Shown here: one piece after another, positions 24,629 through 33,429 of the stretch
Layout of the letters: each line of letters begins with the position of its first letter
How positions within the stretch are numbered: the stretch's first letter is position 1
Assembly: GCA_000508965.1 (NCBI GenBank)
Contig: BAHV02000019.1
Coordinates: 1-49,231, forward strand
Direction of reading: 5' to 3'
DNA: 49,231 nucleotides
Source of the DNA: Dielma sp000508965
GTDB taxonomy: Bacteria > Bacillota_I > Bacilli_A > Erysipelotrichales > Erysipelotrichaceae
Translations under genes and position numbers: made by a program
Notes under the pieces: model-generated
Told to the model about the DNA's origin: nothing
Seen by the model: the letters and a program-made list of their open reading frames with translations, nothing else
Database searches by the model: none

Positions 24629-25261
24629 TTACTTTAAAATTTCCACCCTATCCTCAAGCTGCTGTAAATCTGTGACATAGAATCGATGTCTTTCATAGAT
24701 AATAAGTCCCTCCTCTTTGCACTTTGCTAAGACTCGGTTCACACTGCGCAAGGGGGCACATACCTCTGTAGCTAAATGTTCCTTCGTCAGCTTTGTTAAC
24801 GTTCCCGTTCGCTCATGATGCAAGATACAAGTCAATACCCGTTCATGTAAGGTTAAACTCGACAATCTTAAATATGCATCACAATTATCGCCGATTTTCT
24901 GTGCCATCTGCTGAAGTAAAAACTCACAGAACTGCGGATCACTTTCTAACCATCTGCGGACACCTTCTTCCTTTACCTTGATGACATGGCATTCTTCAAC
25001 CGCCAGCACACCGAATGCTGTTCTGTTTTTACAAAATAACTCAACCTCACCGAAACAGCTGTTTCCACGGTATTCGTAGATAGAAATCAACATGCCATTC
25101 ACTGCATACTGATACACTTCAGCCAATCCCGTTATCATTAAATATAAGGAAGTATTTGTATCTTCAGGCAATAAGATATGACTGCCCCGAGGATATGTTT
25201 TGGATATGAAATATGCCTTTACCTCTTCTGATGCATTCTTTGTTAAATCTTTAATATCCAT
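24629..25261 (-). CDS. Crp/Fnr-family transcriptional regulator
   Basis: 210 aa. An N-terminal cyclic-nucleotide-binding-type beta-barrel spans about residues 20-120 (NTSLYLMITGLAEVY, NSCFGEVELF). The long dimer helix and a C-terminal winged helix at about 150-200 (LATEVCAPLRSVNRVLAK) follow. No cysteine cluster like Fnr is seen. AAAGGTGA precedes the ATG. Divergent from the nucleoside hydrolase gene, with an inverted repeat at 25275-25286 in the 87-base gap. It is probably a local regulator of nucleoside salvage; ligand unknown. Confidence 0.9.
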   Translation of the reverse strand: MDIKDLTKNASEEVKAYFISKTYPRGSHILLPEDTNTSLYLMITGLAEVYQYAVNGMLISIYEYRGNSCFGEVELFCKNRTAFGVLAVEECHVIKVKEEGVRRWLESDPQFCEFLLQQMAQKIGDNCDAYLRLSSLTLHERVLTCILHHERTGTLTKLTKEHLATEVCAPLRSVNRVLAKCKEEGLIIYERHRFYVTDLQQLEDRVEILK

Positions 25262-25274
25262 AATTTCACCTTTG

Positions 25275-25315
25275 GGTCAAATGACCTGTACTATTTCTCT
25301 GCTGCTTTCTATAAT
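25275..25315 (+). promoter_or_regulatory. Inverted repeat plus promoter upstream of the nucleoside hydrolase
   Basis: GGTCA-AA-TGACC at 25275-25286 lies just upstream of TATAAT at 25310-25315 (poor -35, TGTACT). If transcription starts about 7 nt after the -10, the repeat is centred near -41.5, the classical activating position for Crp/Fnr proteins at promoters with weak -35 boxes. It is also 14 nt from the regulator start codon, so autoregulation is possible. Confidence 0.5.
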
Positions 25316-25348
25316 CATAACATAACAAAGAACAGGGAGGAAACTACT

Positions 25349-26302
25349 ATGAGAAAAATTATTATTGATACTGACTGCGGAAGTGATGATGCTGTTGCAT
25401 TAATGATGGCATTAAAAGCAACAGAAATAAAGGTAGTAGCAATTACAACAGTGTGTGGTAATGTACCTTTGCACCATGCTACCGAGAATGCCTTAATGTG
25501 CATTGAAATAGCCGATGCACAAAAACCGCCTGTCTATGCAGGAGCAAGTAAGCCGTTATTTCGTGATTTAGTAACTGCCGTCAATGTGCATGGCAATGAT
25601 GGCATGGGTGATGCCGATTTAATTCATCCAACCATTAAGGCCGAGAATGAACATGCAGTCGATGCACTTCTGCATTATGCAGAAATGTATCCCAATGAAT
25701 TAGAGATTATAACCATCGGGCCATGTACCAACATCGCTCTTGCAATCATGAAAGCACCTGAGGTCATGAAAAAAGTAAAACACATTTACAGCATGGGGAC
25801 TGCCGGCTTAGGCTTAGGAAACTGTACACCGGTATCTGAATTTAATGTTTATGTTGATGCAGAAGCTTACCATATTTTATTGACGTCCGGCATCCCTGTA
25901 ACGATCATTGGCTTTGATATCTGTCAGGGAGAAACGATGCTGAATGCTCAGGATATTAAGCAGCTAAAAACAAGCTCCAGCAGAACAGCCAATTTCACGG
26001 TGGATTGCAACCGGACTTTATTGCAATATAATCTTGATGCACGCCAGCAGGCCTGTATCGATCTCCCCGATGCCGTAGCCATGGGTGTCTATTTATGGTC
26101 AGATATTGTAAAGGAATGCAAGCCCGTGCATGCCGAGGTTTGCTATAAAGAACCTCTGACTTATGGCCAAGTGGTCTTTAATACAGGTGCCAAGCTGGCA
26201 ATACAGGAGGGATTCATGAATCAGCCGATCAATGCCATATTATGCACTAAGATTGATGAGCTGCTTTATAAACAACATTTGCTAACTTCCCTATTATCTT
26301 AA
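25349..26302 (+). CDS. Inosine/uridine-preferring nucleoside hydrolase
   Basis: 317 aa. The calcium-binding motif IIDTDCGSDDAVALMMA at residues 5-21, VHGNDGMGD at about residue 77, and the NVYVDAEA segment with the acidic ligand at about 170 are those of the IUNH family. It cleaves ribonucleosides to base and ribose in the cytoplasm. GGGAGG precedes the ATG. With the adenosine deaminase at 36796 and the transketolase pair next door it suggests nucleosides are a carbon source. Terminated at 26321-26359. Confidence 0.93.
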   Translation: MRKIIIDTDCGSDDAVALMMALKATEIKVVAITTVCGNVPLHHATENALMCIEIADAQKPPVYAGASKPLFRDLVTAVNVHGNDGMGDADLIHPTIKAENEHAVDALLHYAEMYPNELEIITIGPCTNIALAIMKAPEVMKKVKHIYSMGTAGLGLGNCTPVSEFNVYVDAEAYHILLTSGIPVTIIGFDICQGETMLNAQDIKQLKTSSSRTANFTVDCNRTLLQYNLDARQQACIDLPDAVAMGVYLWSDIVKECKPVHAEVCYKEPLTYGQVVFNTGAKLAIQEGFMNQPINAILCTKIDELLYKQHLLTSLLS

Positions 26303-26320
26303 ACAAGAAGCAGATAAAAA

Positions 26321-26364
26321 AGAGTAATTACAGAGGATTAAAAACCATGTAATTACTCTTTATT
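26321..26364. terminator. Bidirectional terminator
   Basis: Perfect 12-bp stem AGAGTAATTACA (26321-26332) and TGTAATTACTCT (26348-26359), T-rich on both sides. Shared by the nucleoside hydrolase and transketolase copy 1. Confidence 0.85.
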
Positions 26365-26365
26365 T

Positions 26366-27292
26366 TTATAAGGCTTCCTTCACTTTCTTAACGATTGCCG
26401 CTGCGTCTAAGCCGTACTTTTCACACAGTTCCTTTGGTGTGCCGCTTTCGCCAAACGTATCCTGTACGCCCACCATCGCCATCTTCACCGGTGCTTGCTT
26501 CACCACAATTTCCGCTACCGCGCTGCCTAAGCCGCCGACAACGTTATGCTCTTCACATGTGATCAGCACTTCATGGCTCTTCGCTAATTCTGCGATCAGC
26601 TCTTCATCGATCGGTTTGATCGTGTGAATGTTCACTACCGTCGGCTCGATGCCTTCCTTGCTTAATTCTTCACTTGCTTTTAATGCTTCCTGCACCATCA
26701 TGCCCGTCGCGATCAACGCTGCCTTGCTGCCTTTCTTTAAGACAACACCCTTGCCCATCTCAAACTTGTAGTTCTCATCAAATACATCTTCGACTCCCCC
26801 ACGGCCCAGTCTTACATAACATGGACCGTCGATTTCCGCGATGCCTTTGATGATCGCTTTCGTTTCTGCTGCGTCACATGGCTGGAACACCTTCATGCCC
26901 GGGATCGCTCTCATGATCGCTAAATCCTCGATGCACTGATGACTGGCGCCATCTTCACCGACGGTCAAGCCTGCATGTGTTGCACAGACTTTTACGTTCA
27001 GATGCGGGTAGGCGATGCTGTTGCGGATCTGTTCAAACGCTCTGCCTGCCGCAAACATCGCAAAGCTGGACGCGTAGACGATATGTCCGCTGGCTGCTAA
27101 TCCCGCTGCCACTGCCATCATGTTGCCTTCCGCGATTCCCATGTTGAAATGACGCTCTGGACAGGCTTTCTTCGCATCACTGGTTTTCGTTGATTTTGTC
27201 AGGTCAGCATCTAATACCACTACTTTTTCATTTTCCACGATCAGCTCTGCCAACGCTTTTCCGTACGCTTCTCTTGTTGCTGTCTTGCCCAT
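26366..27292 (-). CDS. Transketolase, C-terminal subunit (copy 1)
   Basis: 308 aa from the ATG preceded by GGGAGGCGAATAAG. It is the pyrimidine-binding and C-terminal domain half of a split transketolase, with ADLTKSTK, ERHFNMGIAEGNMM (the conserved glutamate) and ATHAGLTVGEDGASHQ. It forms a heteromer with the thiamine-diphosphate-binding subunit, whose stop is one base upstream. Differs from copy 2 (44661-45587) at only five residues that I count. The copy lies between a nucleoside hydrolase and a PTS EIIA. Confidence 0.93.
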   Translation of the reverse strand: MGKTATREAYGKALAELIVENEKVVVLDADLTKSTKTSDAKKACPERHFNMGIAEGNMMAVAAGLAASGHIVYASSFAMFAAGRAFEQIRNSIAYPHLNVKVCATHAGLTVGEDGASHQCIEDLAIMRAIPGMKVFQPCDAAETKAIIKGIAEIDGPCYVRLGRGGVEDVFDENYKFEMGKGVVLKKGSKAALIATGMMVQEALKASEELSKEGIEPTVVNIHTIKPIDEELIAELAKSHEVLITCEEHNVVGGLGSAVAEIVVKQAPVKMAMVGVQDTFGESGTPKELCEKYGLDAAAIVKKVKEAL

Positions 27293-27293
27293 C

Positions 27294-28100
27294 TTATTCG
27301 CCTCCCAATTCTGCGATCGCCTGGGCGCACTGTTCTGCACTCGGCGCACTGCCATGCCATGCCGCATTGTTTTCCATGAAGCTGACGCCCTTGCCTTTTA
27401 TAGTATGTGCGAGGATCATCGTCGGCTGACCTTGGGTCGCTCTGGCTTCTTCAAATGCCTTTTCGATCGCCTCATAGTCATGTCCGTCAATATCGATCAC
27501 ATGCCAGCCAAACGCTTCAAACTTCTTATCGATCGGCGTTGGATTCATGACCTTCGTGATATCACCGTCAATCTGCAAACCATTGAAATCAACGATCGCG
27601 CACAGATTATCCAACTGATAATGAGCCGCTGCCATTGCTGCTTCCCATACTTGTCCTTCTTCACATTCACCGTCGCCCAATAACGTATAGATCCGGTGAT
27701 CCTTCTTCTGCACCTTGTTGGCCAATGCCATACCTACGGCACAGCTGATTCCCTGTCCCAGTGATCCGGTTGACATATCGACTCCGGTAACATAATTCAT
27801 ATTCGGATGTCCCTGCAGTTTTGAATCGATCTTTCTGAATGTTTTTAACGCTCCTTCATCAAGGATTCCTTTTTCTGCCAACACCGCATACAGTAAAGGT
27901 GACGCATGTCCCTTTGATAAGACAAAGCGGTCGCGGTCCTTACTTCCCGCATTTTCTTTTGTGAGTTCCATTTCCTTAAAATACAGCACCGTCAGAATAT
28001 CAGCGGCTGACAGACTTCCGCCCGGATGTCCGCTGGCTGCCTCTGTTACCATTTTCACGATATTCTTTCGGATGTTTCTTGCATGCTCTTGATAGTTCAT
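27294..28100 (-). CDS. Transketolase, N-terminal thiamine-diphosphate-binding subunit (copy 1)
   Basis: 268 aa. SGHPGGSLSAADIL, SKGHASPLLYAVLAEKG, and LLGDGECEEGQVWEAA with the GDG...N cofactor motif (VDFNGLQIDGD) identify it. Together with the downstream subunit it transfers two-carbon ketol units between pentose and glycolytic phosphates. GGAGG precedes the start. A -10 (TATAAT, minus strand, 28124-28129) lies 23 bases upstream with a poor -35. Differs from copy 2 at three residues. Confidence 0.93.
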   Translation of the reverse strand: MNYQEHARNIRKNIVKMVTEAASGHPGGSLSAADILTVLYFKEMELTKENAGSKDRDRFVLSKGHASPLLYAVLAEKGILDEGALKTFRKIDSKLQGHPNMNYVTGVDMSTGSLGQGISCAVGMALANKVQKKDHRIYTLLGDGECEEGQVWEAAMAAAHYQLDNLCAIVDFNGLQIDGDITKVMNPTPIDKKFEAFGWHVIDIDGHDYEAIEKAFEEARATQGQPTMILAHTIKGKGVSFMENNAAWHGSAPSAEQCAQAIAELGGE

Positions 28101-28298
28101 ACCTATTACCTCCGTCTGCCAGTATTATATCATTTACTAAGCATGAGTTAAATGATAAAGCTGTTTAATTTTTGTTTTATCACACAACAAATTTCGTTCT
28201 TTTATGCAATTCATTTAATTTATCCTTTCAATTATCATTCTTTATTTTATAATAAAAATGGTATAATAATAGATATTGGGAAGAAAGGAAAAAATTAT

Positions 28299-28775
28299 AT
28301 GAAATTCAATCTATTTAAAAAAGCAAAAACATCCGTATTGACATGCGCTGATGGTAAAGTAGTACCGATCACCGAAGTGAGCGATCCAGTCTTCGCCCAG
28401 AAAATGATGGGTGATGGATTTGCCGTCATACCAACCGGTAATACGATTTATTCACCAGTAAGCGGAAAGATCAGCATGATTTTTGATACGAACCATGCCT
28501 TTGGTTTAACAATGTCAAATGGTCTTGAGGTTTTAGTTCACATCGGCATTGATACCGTCAATGAAAAAGGTGAAGGTTTTAAACGGCTGGCGGCAATTAA
28601 TGATACAGTCAAAGCCGGTGATCCGATTATCGGCATTGATCTTGAAGCCTTAAAAGGTAAAGGTTATGACATGGCTGTGATGGTCATATTTACCAATGAT
28701 AAATATTCTGAGCTAACACTCTTTGAAGGTGAACATCAAGCCAAAGAAGAAGCCGCTGCTATTCAGCTTGCCTAA
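28299..28775 (+). CDS. PTS glucose-type EIIA domain protein
   Basis: 158 aa from the ATG at 28299 (GAAAGGA upstream); the open frame to 28152 has no RBS and overlaps the -10. The order ADGKVVPITEVSDPVFAQK, GDGFAVIPTG, SPVSGKIS, and LEVLVHIGIDTV with the phosphorylated His at about residue 88 are typical of EIIA-Glc (Crr family). A free-standing EIIA can feed several glucose-family PTS permeases lacking their own EIIA. No EIIBC lies beside it. TATAAT occurs at 28262-28267 without a good -35. Confidence 0.92.
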   Translation: MKFNLFKKAKTSVLTCADGKVVPITEVSDPVFAQKMMGDGFAVIPTGNTIYSPVSGKISMIFDTNHAFGLTMSNGLEVLVHIGIDTVNEKGEGFKRLAAINDTVKAGDPIIGIDLEALKGKGYDMAVMVIFTNDKYSELTLFEGEHQAKEEAAAIQLA

Positions 28776-28826
28776 TGTATAAGTCAGTCTTAAATGACTT
28801 GCAGCAAGCATAAGAAAGGGAAACTT

Positions 28827-30527
28827 ATGAACTTAAAAAAAGGAGTTATTACCGCACTAAGTCTTAGCCTCATGCTATTGAGCGGCTGTCAGTCAGCCCC
28901 TGCTCCAACAGCGCCGCCGGAACCGATTATCGACAGTGAATCAGTCTCTTTCCGCTTTAATGATTTTACTTATGAAAGACCTGATTTAGATGCTATCAAT
29001 GCCCTGCTTGATCAAGGCTTAGCCCTATGTACACAAACCGGCAAAGAACAGGAGCTGCTTGCACTTTATGATGATATCATGACTAAGTGCAATGAATTAG
29101 ACGTCATGGATACATTGGCCAGCATAAAAAGTGATATGGATCTGAATGATGAATATTATGAGAGTGAAGTCAATGTGCTTGATAACTTTTATACAAAATT
29201 TGATAACCGCATGAATACCCTAACCGGTGAAATCCTAGCATCAGAGTATAAAGATGCCTTTACTGAACGCTGGGGTGAAGAATTCATTAAACGTTATGAG
29301 ATTAACAGCAAATTAAATTCACCGGCAATCGAAGCGCTGTCGGAAAAAGAAACAGAGCTGATCCAGCAGTACAGCAAAGCGCTGGTTGCGGATTATACGA
29401 CTGAATATAAAGGTAAAACAGTAAGCCTTAATGATCTTGACTTTACTGATTCCAATGTAAGTGAACCTTACTATGCGATCTATGAACAGAAAAACAAGGT
29501 TCTTGGTGAACTCTACCGCGAATTGATCCAGGTGCGTATGGAAATCGCCCATACGCTGGGTTATGAAAGCTATACCGATTATGCTTATGATCTTTTAGGC
29601 CGTGATTTCACAAAAGAAGACGCCGCAGCTTTCACCGATAAGGTAAAAGCTTCATTAGCTAAATTAAATGCCGCTATTGATGATCAATATTATTATGATA
29701 TTAGTGATGCGAAAGCAGAGGTTACGGTTGCGATTGAAGACAGCATTCCTTATCTTTATGAACGGCTGCAGGCAGAGTTTCCAAAGGAAATGCAGGAAGC
29801 TTTAAATTTCATGCTGGCCTCCAATACTTATATTCTTGATAATCAGCCTTCAATGATGCAGGCGGGTTATTCAACCTTATTAAATGGATATGGCCCTTAC
29901 ATGTTTATTAACACTTCAGCCTATCGTGACGCTTCAACGCTCTTTCATGAATTCGGCCATTACAACAATTTTTATCTGATGCATGAATCAAAGTGGAATG
30001 ATGGCAATAATCTTGATCTTGCGGAAGTTCATTCACAGGGCTTAGAAGTATTAATGATGGCAAGCTATGAAGAAATGTATGGCAAAAATGCTGAACTGAT
30101 GAAAATCGATCTGCTTCAGAATCTGCTTAATTCCATACTTCAGGGCTGTGCAGAAGATGAATTTCAGCAGCGTGTTTATGAAAATCCTGACATGACCCTT
30201 GATGAAATCAATCAGCTGCATGGTGATCTTTATGAACAATATTATGGTTATCCGGTCTATTATGAATGGGTTGATATTCATCATCATTTTGAAACACCTT
30301 TTTATTATATCAGTTATGCAACCTCGGCGATCAGCGCCCTTGAAATCTGGCGCGATGCTGTCATTGACCGCAGCAAAGCTTTAGATACTTATCAGAAGCT
30401 TTCTCATTTCACTTTAAATGCCGATTATCTTGATGCCTTGTCACAAGCCGGCATGAGTAATCCTTTCAGCAGTGATATTGTCGATGAGATTGCCGATACC
30501 TTAGCAAAAGAAATAAAGCTTAAATAA
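28827..30527 (+). CDS. M3-type (oligoendopeptidase F-like) lipoprotein metallopeptidase
   Basis: 566 aa from the ATG at 28827 (GAAAGGG upstream). A lipoprotein signal with LLSGC (Cys at about residue 21) and a Pro/Ala linker place it outside the membrane. The zinc motif LFHEFGHYNNFY (HExxH) lies at about residue 375, with a distal Glu in LAEVHSQGLEVL about 25 residues later, as in M3 peptidases. The helical N-terminal half fits OligopeptidaseF-type proteins. It probably degrades extracellular oligopeptides. The gap to the EIIA gene is about 50 nt without a clear terminator. Confidence 0.88.
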   Translation: MNLKKGVITALSLSLMLLSGCQSAPAPTAPPEPIIDSESVSFRFNDFTYERPDLDAINALLDQGLALCTQTGKEQELLALYDDIMTKCNELDVMDTLASIKSDMDLNDEYYESEVNVLDNFYTKFDNRMNTLTGEILASEYKDAFTERWGEEFIKRYEINSKLNSPAIEALSEKETELIQQYSKALVADYTTEYKGKTVSLNDLDFTDSNVSEPYYAIYEQKNKVLGELYRELIQVRMEIAHTLGYESYTDYAYDLLGRDFTKEDAAAFTDKVKASLAKLNAAIDDQYYYDISDAKAEVTVAIEDSIPYLYERLQAEFPKEMQEALNFMLASNTYILDNQPSMMQAGYSTLLNGYGPYMFINTSAYRDASTLFHEFGHYNNFYLMHESKWNDGNNLDLAEVHSQGLEVLMMASYEEMYGKNAELMKIDLLQNLLNSILQGCAEDEFQQRVYENPDMTLDEINQLHGDLYEQYYGYPVYYEWVDIHHHFETPFYYISYATSAISALEIWRDAVIDRSKALDTYQKLSHFTLNADYLDALSQAGMSNPFSSDIVDEIADTLAKEIKLK

Positions 30528-30533
30528 AAGAAT

Positions 30534-30564
30534 AGGATATCCGAATCACTGGATATCCTTTTTT
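30534..30564. terminator. Terminator of the M3 lipoprotein gene
   Basis: AGGATATCC (30534-30542) pairs with GGATATCCT (30551-30559), followed by TTTTT. Confidence 0.88.
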
Positions 30565-30650
30565 GTATGCTTCTTTTTATTCTCATCTTTTGGCAATACC
30601 GGCGGCTTTTTTATTTTTACCGGCTGAATCGGTTTAATAATTTTTTTCAT
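30546..30650 (-). CDS. Possible Lys/Pro-rich micro-ORF (34 aa)
   Basis: Starts MKKIIKPIQPVKIKKPPV and is very basic and proline-rich. It overlaps the last 17 bases of the upstream DUF6054-like gene in another frame and stops inside the loop of the terminator at 30534-30564. The only Shine-Dalgarno-like sequence (GAGG) is about 15 nt upstream, so initiation is doubtful. It may be a coupled small ORF or chance. Confidence 0.25.
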   Translation of the reverse strand: MKKIIKPIQPVKIKKPPVLPKDENKKKHTKKDIQ

Positions 30651-30990
30651 ATCGTTTATTATAATCCTCAATAGCATTTTTCAGCTTATAAAGAAAATTC
30701 TCCTCACCGACTGTATTAAATTTAAATAATACACCTTGACTGCCGCCAGCCGTAATTGCGGCGATTTGTAACTCATTGCCGATACCCACTACAGTTACGT
30801 TCATACTGACTCGATTAGAACCAAAAGCACTGTATCGCTCAAAAACCTGTACCTTGCAGCGCATATTGGGACAGATAAATTCATGGCTGTCCTCTTTACT
30901 GGCAGACAGACTGCTGCCGGCAATCGATCTCGCAAGATAATCATTAAATTCATCAAAATCGCCATGAACCATTACCGCATACTTAGCCAT
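30634..30990 (-). CDS. DUF6054-like small protein
   Basis: 118 aa. The pattern MAKYAVMVHGDFDEFNDYL, VQVFERYSAFGSNRVSM, ITAGGSQGVLFK and VGEENFL is what I recall for the DUF6054 family of Bacillota, of unknown function. It is compact and alpha/beta without signal or membrane segments. AAAGGAGGGAG precedes the ATG. It follows the alpha/beta hydrolase gene by 23 bases and is probably co-transcribed with it. Confidence 0.7.
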   Translation of the reverse strand: MAKYAVMVHGDFDEFNDYLARSIAGSSLSASKEDSHEFICPNMRCKVQVFERYSAFGSNRVSMNVTVVGIGNELQIAAITAGGSQGVLFKFNTVGEENFLYKLKNAIEDYNKRYEKNY

Positions 30991-31013
30991 AGACTCCCTC
31001 CTTTGCCATAGTA

Positions 31014-31718
31014 TTAAATCAGCGTCTCAAACAGCCAATCAGCCGCCTTTTTCAGCTGTTCAGATGTATGAAAGAAATGTTCCCCTTCGGCATAAATGGT
31101 CAATTTCCCAGGAAATTTTTGGTTAAAAGACAGAATATCCGCTTTTTTGACAAGCAGATCATGTTCAGCATAAAGAATCATCGTGGGATGCGCCCAGGTA
31201 AGAATTGGATGCTCATTCACATAAGTATAAACATCCCAGTATAAAATCTGTCCGTTGTCCAGCGGAATGATCTGACGCTGTTTTAAATTTTCACTGTCAA
31301 CGCCGGCTGCCAGCATCATATCAGCTAGCAGATGCTGCATATGTACTACCGGTGATAGAAACAAAACCTGTTTCAGCGCTTCATCAGGATAGGCCAACAA
31401 GGAAAAATAAGCACCTAAACTTACTGCGAAAAGCTGAAGCTGCTGCCAATGTGTTTGGGCGTAAGCCATGATTTCCTTTAGTTCAGCCGCACAATTCTGC
31501 GGCTTACACAAACCATCACTTCCTTGACGTTCACCATGTTCCGGTAAATCAAAGCTTAATACCTGCCAACCCTTGCTTCCTGCCGTCGCTGCTAATAATT
31601 CAAAAATGCGATCCTCTTTATGTGACATGCTGCCATGAACTGCCAGTACACAGCATTCACTTGCTTCACCCCATATTATTGACGGTATCCCATTGATTTT
31701 AATCGTTTGTTTTTTCAT
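31014..31718 (-). CDS. Alpha/beta hydrolase (serine hydrolase)
   Basis: 234 aa. Nucleophile elbow FAVSLGAYF (Ser at about residue 119), acid in YAEHDLLVKK (about 193) and catalytic His in AEGEHFFHT (about 217). The oxyanion segment AVHGSMSHKED is near residue 28. It is cytoplasmic, with no signal peptide, and most similar in layout to small monoacylglycerol-lipase/esterase-like hydrolases. GGAG upstream of the ATG. Substrate unknown. Confidence 0.88.
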   Translation of the reverse strand: MKKQTIKINGIPSIIWGEASECCVLAVHGSMSHKEDRIFELLAATAGSKGWQVLSFDLPEHGERQGSDGLCKPQNCAAELKEIMAYAQTHWQQLQLFAVSLGAYFSLLAYPDEALKQVLFLSPVVHMQHLLADMMLAAGVDSENLKQRQIIPLDNGQILYWDVYTYVNEHPILTWAHPTMILYAEHDLLVKKADILSFNQKFPGKLTIYAEGEHFFHTSEQLKKAADWLFETLI

Positions 31719-31785
31719 CGCTTACTCCTATGTAATTACTTTACCATATTGATATGAGAATATGCAAATTACAAATACGACATGA

Positions 31786-31812
31786 AAGAGGAGATCTGAT
31801 GATCTCCCCTTG
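31786..31812 (-). terminator. Probable terminator of the amino-sugar operon
   Basis: GGAGATC and GATCTCC around a 4-nt loop just downstream of murQ, followed on the minus strand by TCTTTC. The U-tract is weak. Confidence 0.5.
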
Positions 31813-31814
31813 TT

Positions 31815-32723
31815 TTATTTCTGCAGCTGATGCAATAATTCTGAGATATTGCCGCCATTTTCAGCAAGCAATTTTTGGCATTCATTGAAAGACAGGCCTG
31901 ACAATTCCATACAGATTGCCGCCTTCACATCATGATTGCTTGCCTCAATCAGTGTCTCGGCCCGTGAATAATCACAGCCGGTGGCCAGCACCAAGATGCG
32001 TTTTGAACGTTCAATTAATTTAGCATTCGTTGGCTGAATATCGACCATCAAATTATTAAACACTTTGCCAAGCCGAATCATTGTGCCTGTTGATATCATA
32101 TTCAGCACCATTTTCTGTGCGGTGCCGGCTTTCATTCTTGTTGAGCCGGTAACAACCTCCGGACCGGTTTCAACATCAATCGCTGTTTTGGCAATTTTGC
32201 CGATTTCACTGTTTTTAACACAGCTGATCGATCCTGTATAAGCATTGATCGAATTGGCATATTCAAGACCTGCAGCTACATAAGGGGTACGGCCGCTGGC
32301 AGCTAAGCCGATTACGACGTCTTTCTCACAGAGACTGACGCTTTTAAGATCCTCAATGCCTGCTTCGCGGTTATCTTCCGCATTTTCCTTAGATTTGAAT
32401 ATTGCCTCAAGACCGCCGGCAATCAGACCCTGTACCAATTGATCACTGACACCATAGGTCGGCGGACATTCACTGGCATCAAGAATACCTAAACGGCCGC
32501 TTGTACCGGCACCTGTATAGAAGATACGACCGCCTCCTGATAACCGCTCAGCGCAGGCATCTACGAGTTCAGCAATAGATGCCAGCTCCTTTTCAACCGC
32601 TAAAGCAATCTTTTTATCTTCATTATTGATCGCCTTTACGATCTCATAGCTGTTCATCCGATCAATTGACATCGTATCGGGATTTTGCTGCTCTGTCATC
32701 AGTTTATCTAACTGTATCTTCAT
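31815..32723 (-). CDS. murQ: N-acetylmuramic acid 6-phosphate etherase
   Basis: 302 aa from the ATG preceded by AAGGAGAGCATT; the ORF extends to 32807 inside nanE. The SIS-domain sugar-isomerase motif FYTGAGTSGRLGILDASE at about 63-80, the EC-PPTYGV loop and GPEVVTGSTRMKAGTAQK are diagnostic of MurQ. It removes the lactyl ether from MurNAc-6-phosphate, giving GlcNAc-6-phosphate and D-lactate. The start overlaps nanE by 20 bases (translational coupling). Last gene of the amino-sugar PTS operon. Confidence 0.95.
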   Translation of the reverse strand: MKIQLDKLMTEQQNPDTMSIDRMNSYEIVKAINNEDKKIALAVEKELASIAELVDACAERLSGGGRIFYTGAGTSGRLGILDASECPPTYGVSDQLVQGLIAGGLEAIFKSKENAEDNREAGIEDLKSVSLCEKDVVIGLAASGRTPYVAAGLEYANSINAYTGSISCVKNSEIGKIAKTAIDVETGPEVVTGSTRMKAGTAQKMVLNMISTGTMIRLGKVFNNLMVDIQPTNAKLIERSKRILVLATGCDYSRAETLIEASNHDVKAAICMELSGLSFNECQKLLAENGGNISELLHQLQK

Positions 32724-33429
32724 AATGCTCTCCTTCATGATATTTGGTAATACTGTCAACATAACGTTTCGTAATAATTTCCGGACGTGTGATTGAAGTC
32801 CCCACAACTACCGCAAACGCACCGGCTGCCAGCGTCTGTACAGCTTCGGCTTCCGTTCGAATTTTGCCCTCTGCAATGATTGGAATATCGGTAATAGCAT
32901 GAATATCCTTGATCAATTCAAGATTCACCGATTTGATTTCTTCACTTTCTTTGGTATAGCCGCTCAGTGTCGTGGATATAAAATCAAAGCCCATATCCAA
33001 GATCTTCTTCGCTTCTTCCAGCGTTGAAATTTCACCCATTACTAATGCGTTGGGATAATGCTCTCGGATCTGTTTCAAAATACTGGCTGCCGTTTCACCA
33101 TTTGGCCGCAGACGGTCAGTCGCATCCATCGCCAAGACATCAACCCCGGCATCAAGAATTGCTTTCGCATGTGCATAAGTGGGTGTAAGATAGACCGGAT
33201 AACCGGTTATCCATTCTTTATTCAAGCCAATCAGCGGCAGATCCACTTTCTTTTTGATTGCCAAGATGCTGTCAACGCCATTTGCCCGAATACCCGCAGC
33301 GCCGCCCTCAGCTGCCGCGGCCGCAAAACAAGCCATGATTTCCGCCCCATACATTGCCCAGCCAACACGGGCCTGACAAGATACAATCAATCGTCCTTTG
33401 ATTTGTTTTAATAATGCTTCTTTTTCCAT
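32704..33429 (-). CDS. nanE: N-acetylmannosamine-6-phosphate 2-epimerase
   Basis: 241 aa TIM-barrel. LIVSCQARVGWAM at the start, GIRANGVDSI, LAMDATDRLRP and IAEGKIRTEAEA with the barrel-end phosphate-binding FAVVVGTSITRP match NanE. It converts ManNAc-6-P into GlcNAc-6-P. Its ATG immediately follows the TAA of the IIC-IID gene. With murQ it makes two routes merge at GlcNAc-6-P. nagA and nagB are not in the window. Confidence 0.95.
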   Translation of the reverse strand: MEKEALLKQIKGRLIVSCQARVGWAMYGAEIMACFAAAAAEGGAAGIRANGVDSILAIKKKVDLPLIGLNKEWITGYPVYLTPTYAHAKAILDAGVDVLAMDATDRLRPNGETAASILKQIREHYPNALVMGEISTLEEAKKILDMGFDFISTTLSGYTKESEEIKSVNLELIKDIHAITDIPIIAEGKIRTEAEAVQTLAAGAFAVVVGTSITRPEIITKRYVDSITKYHEGEHYEDTVR

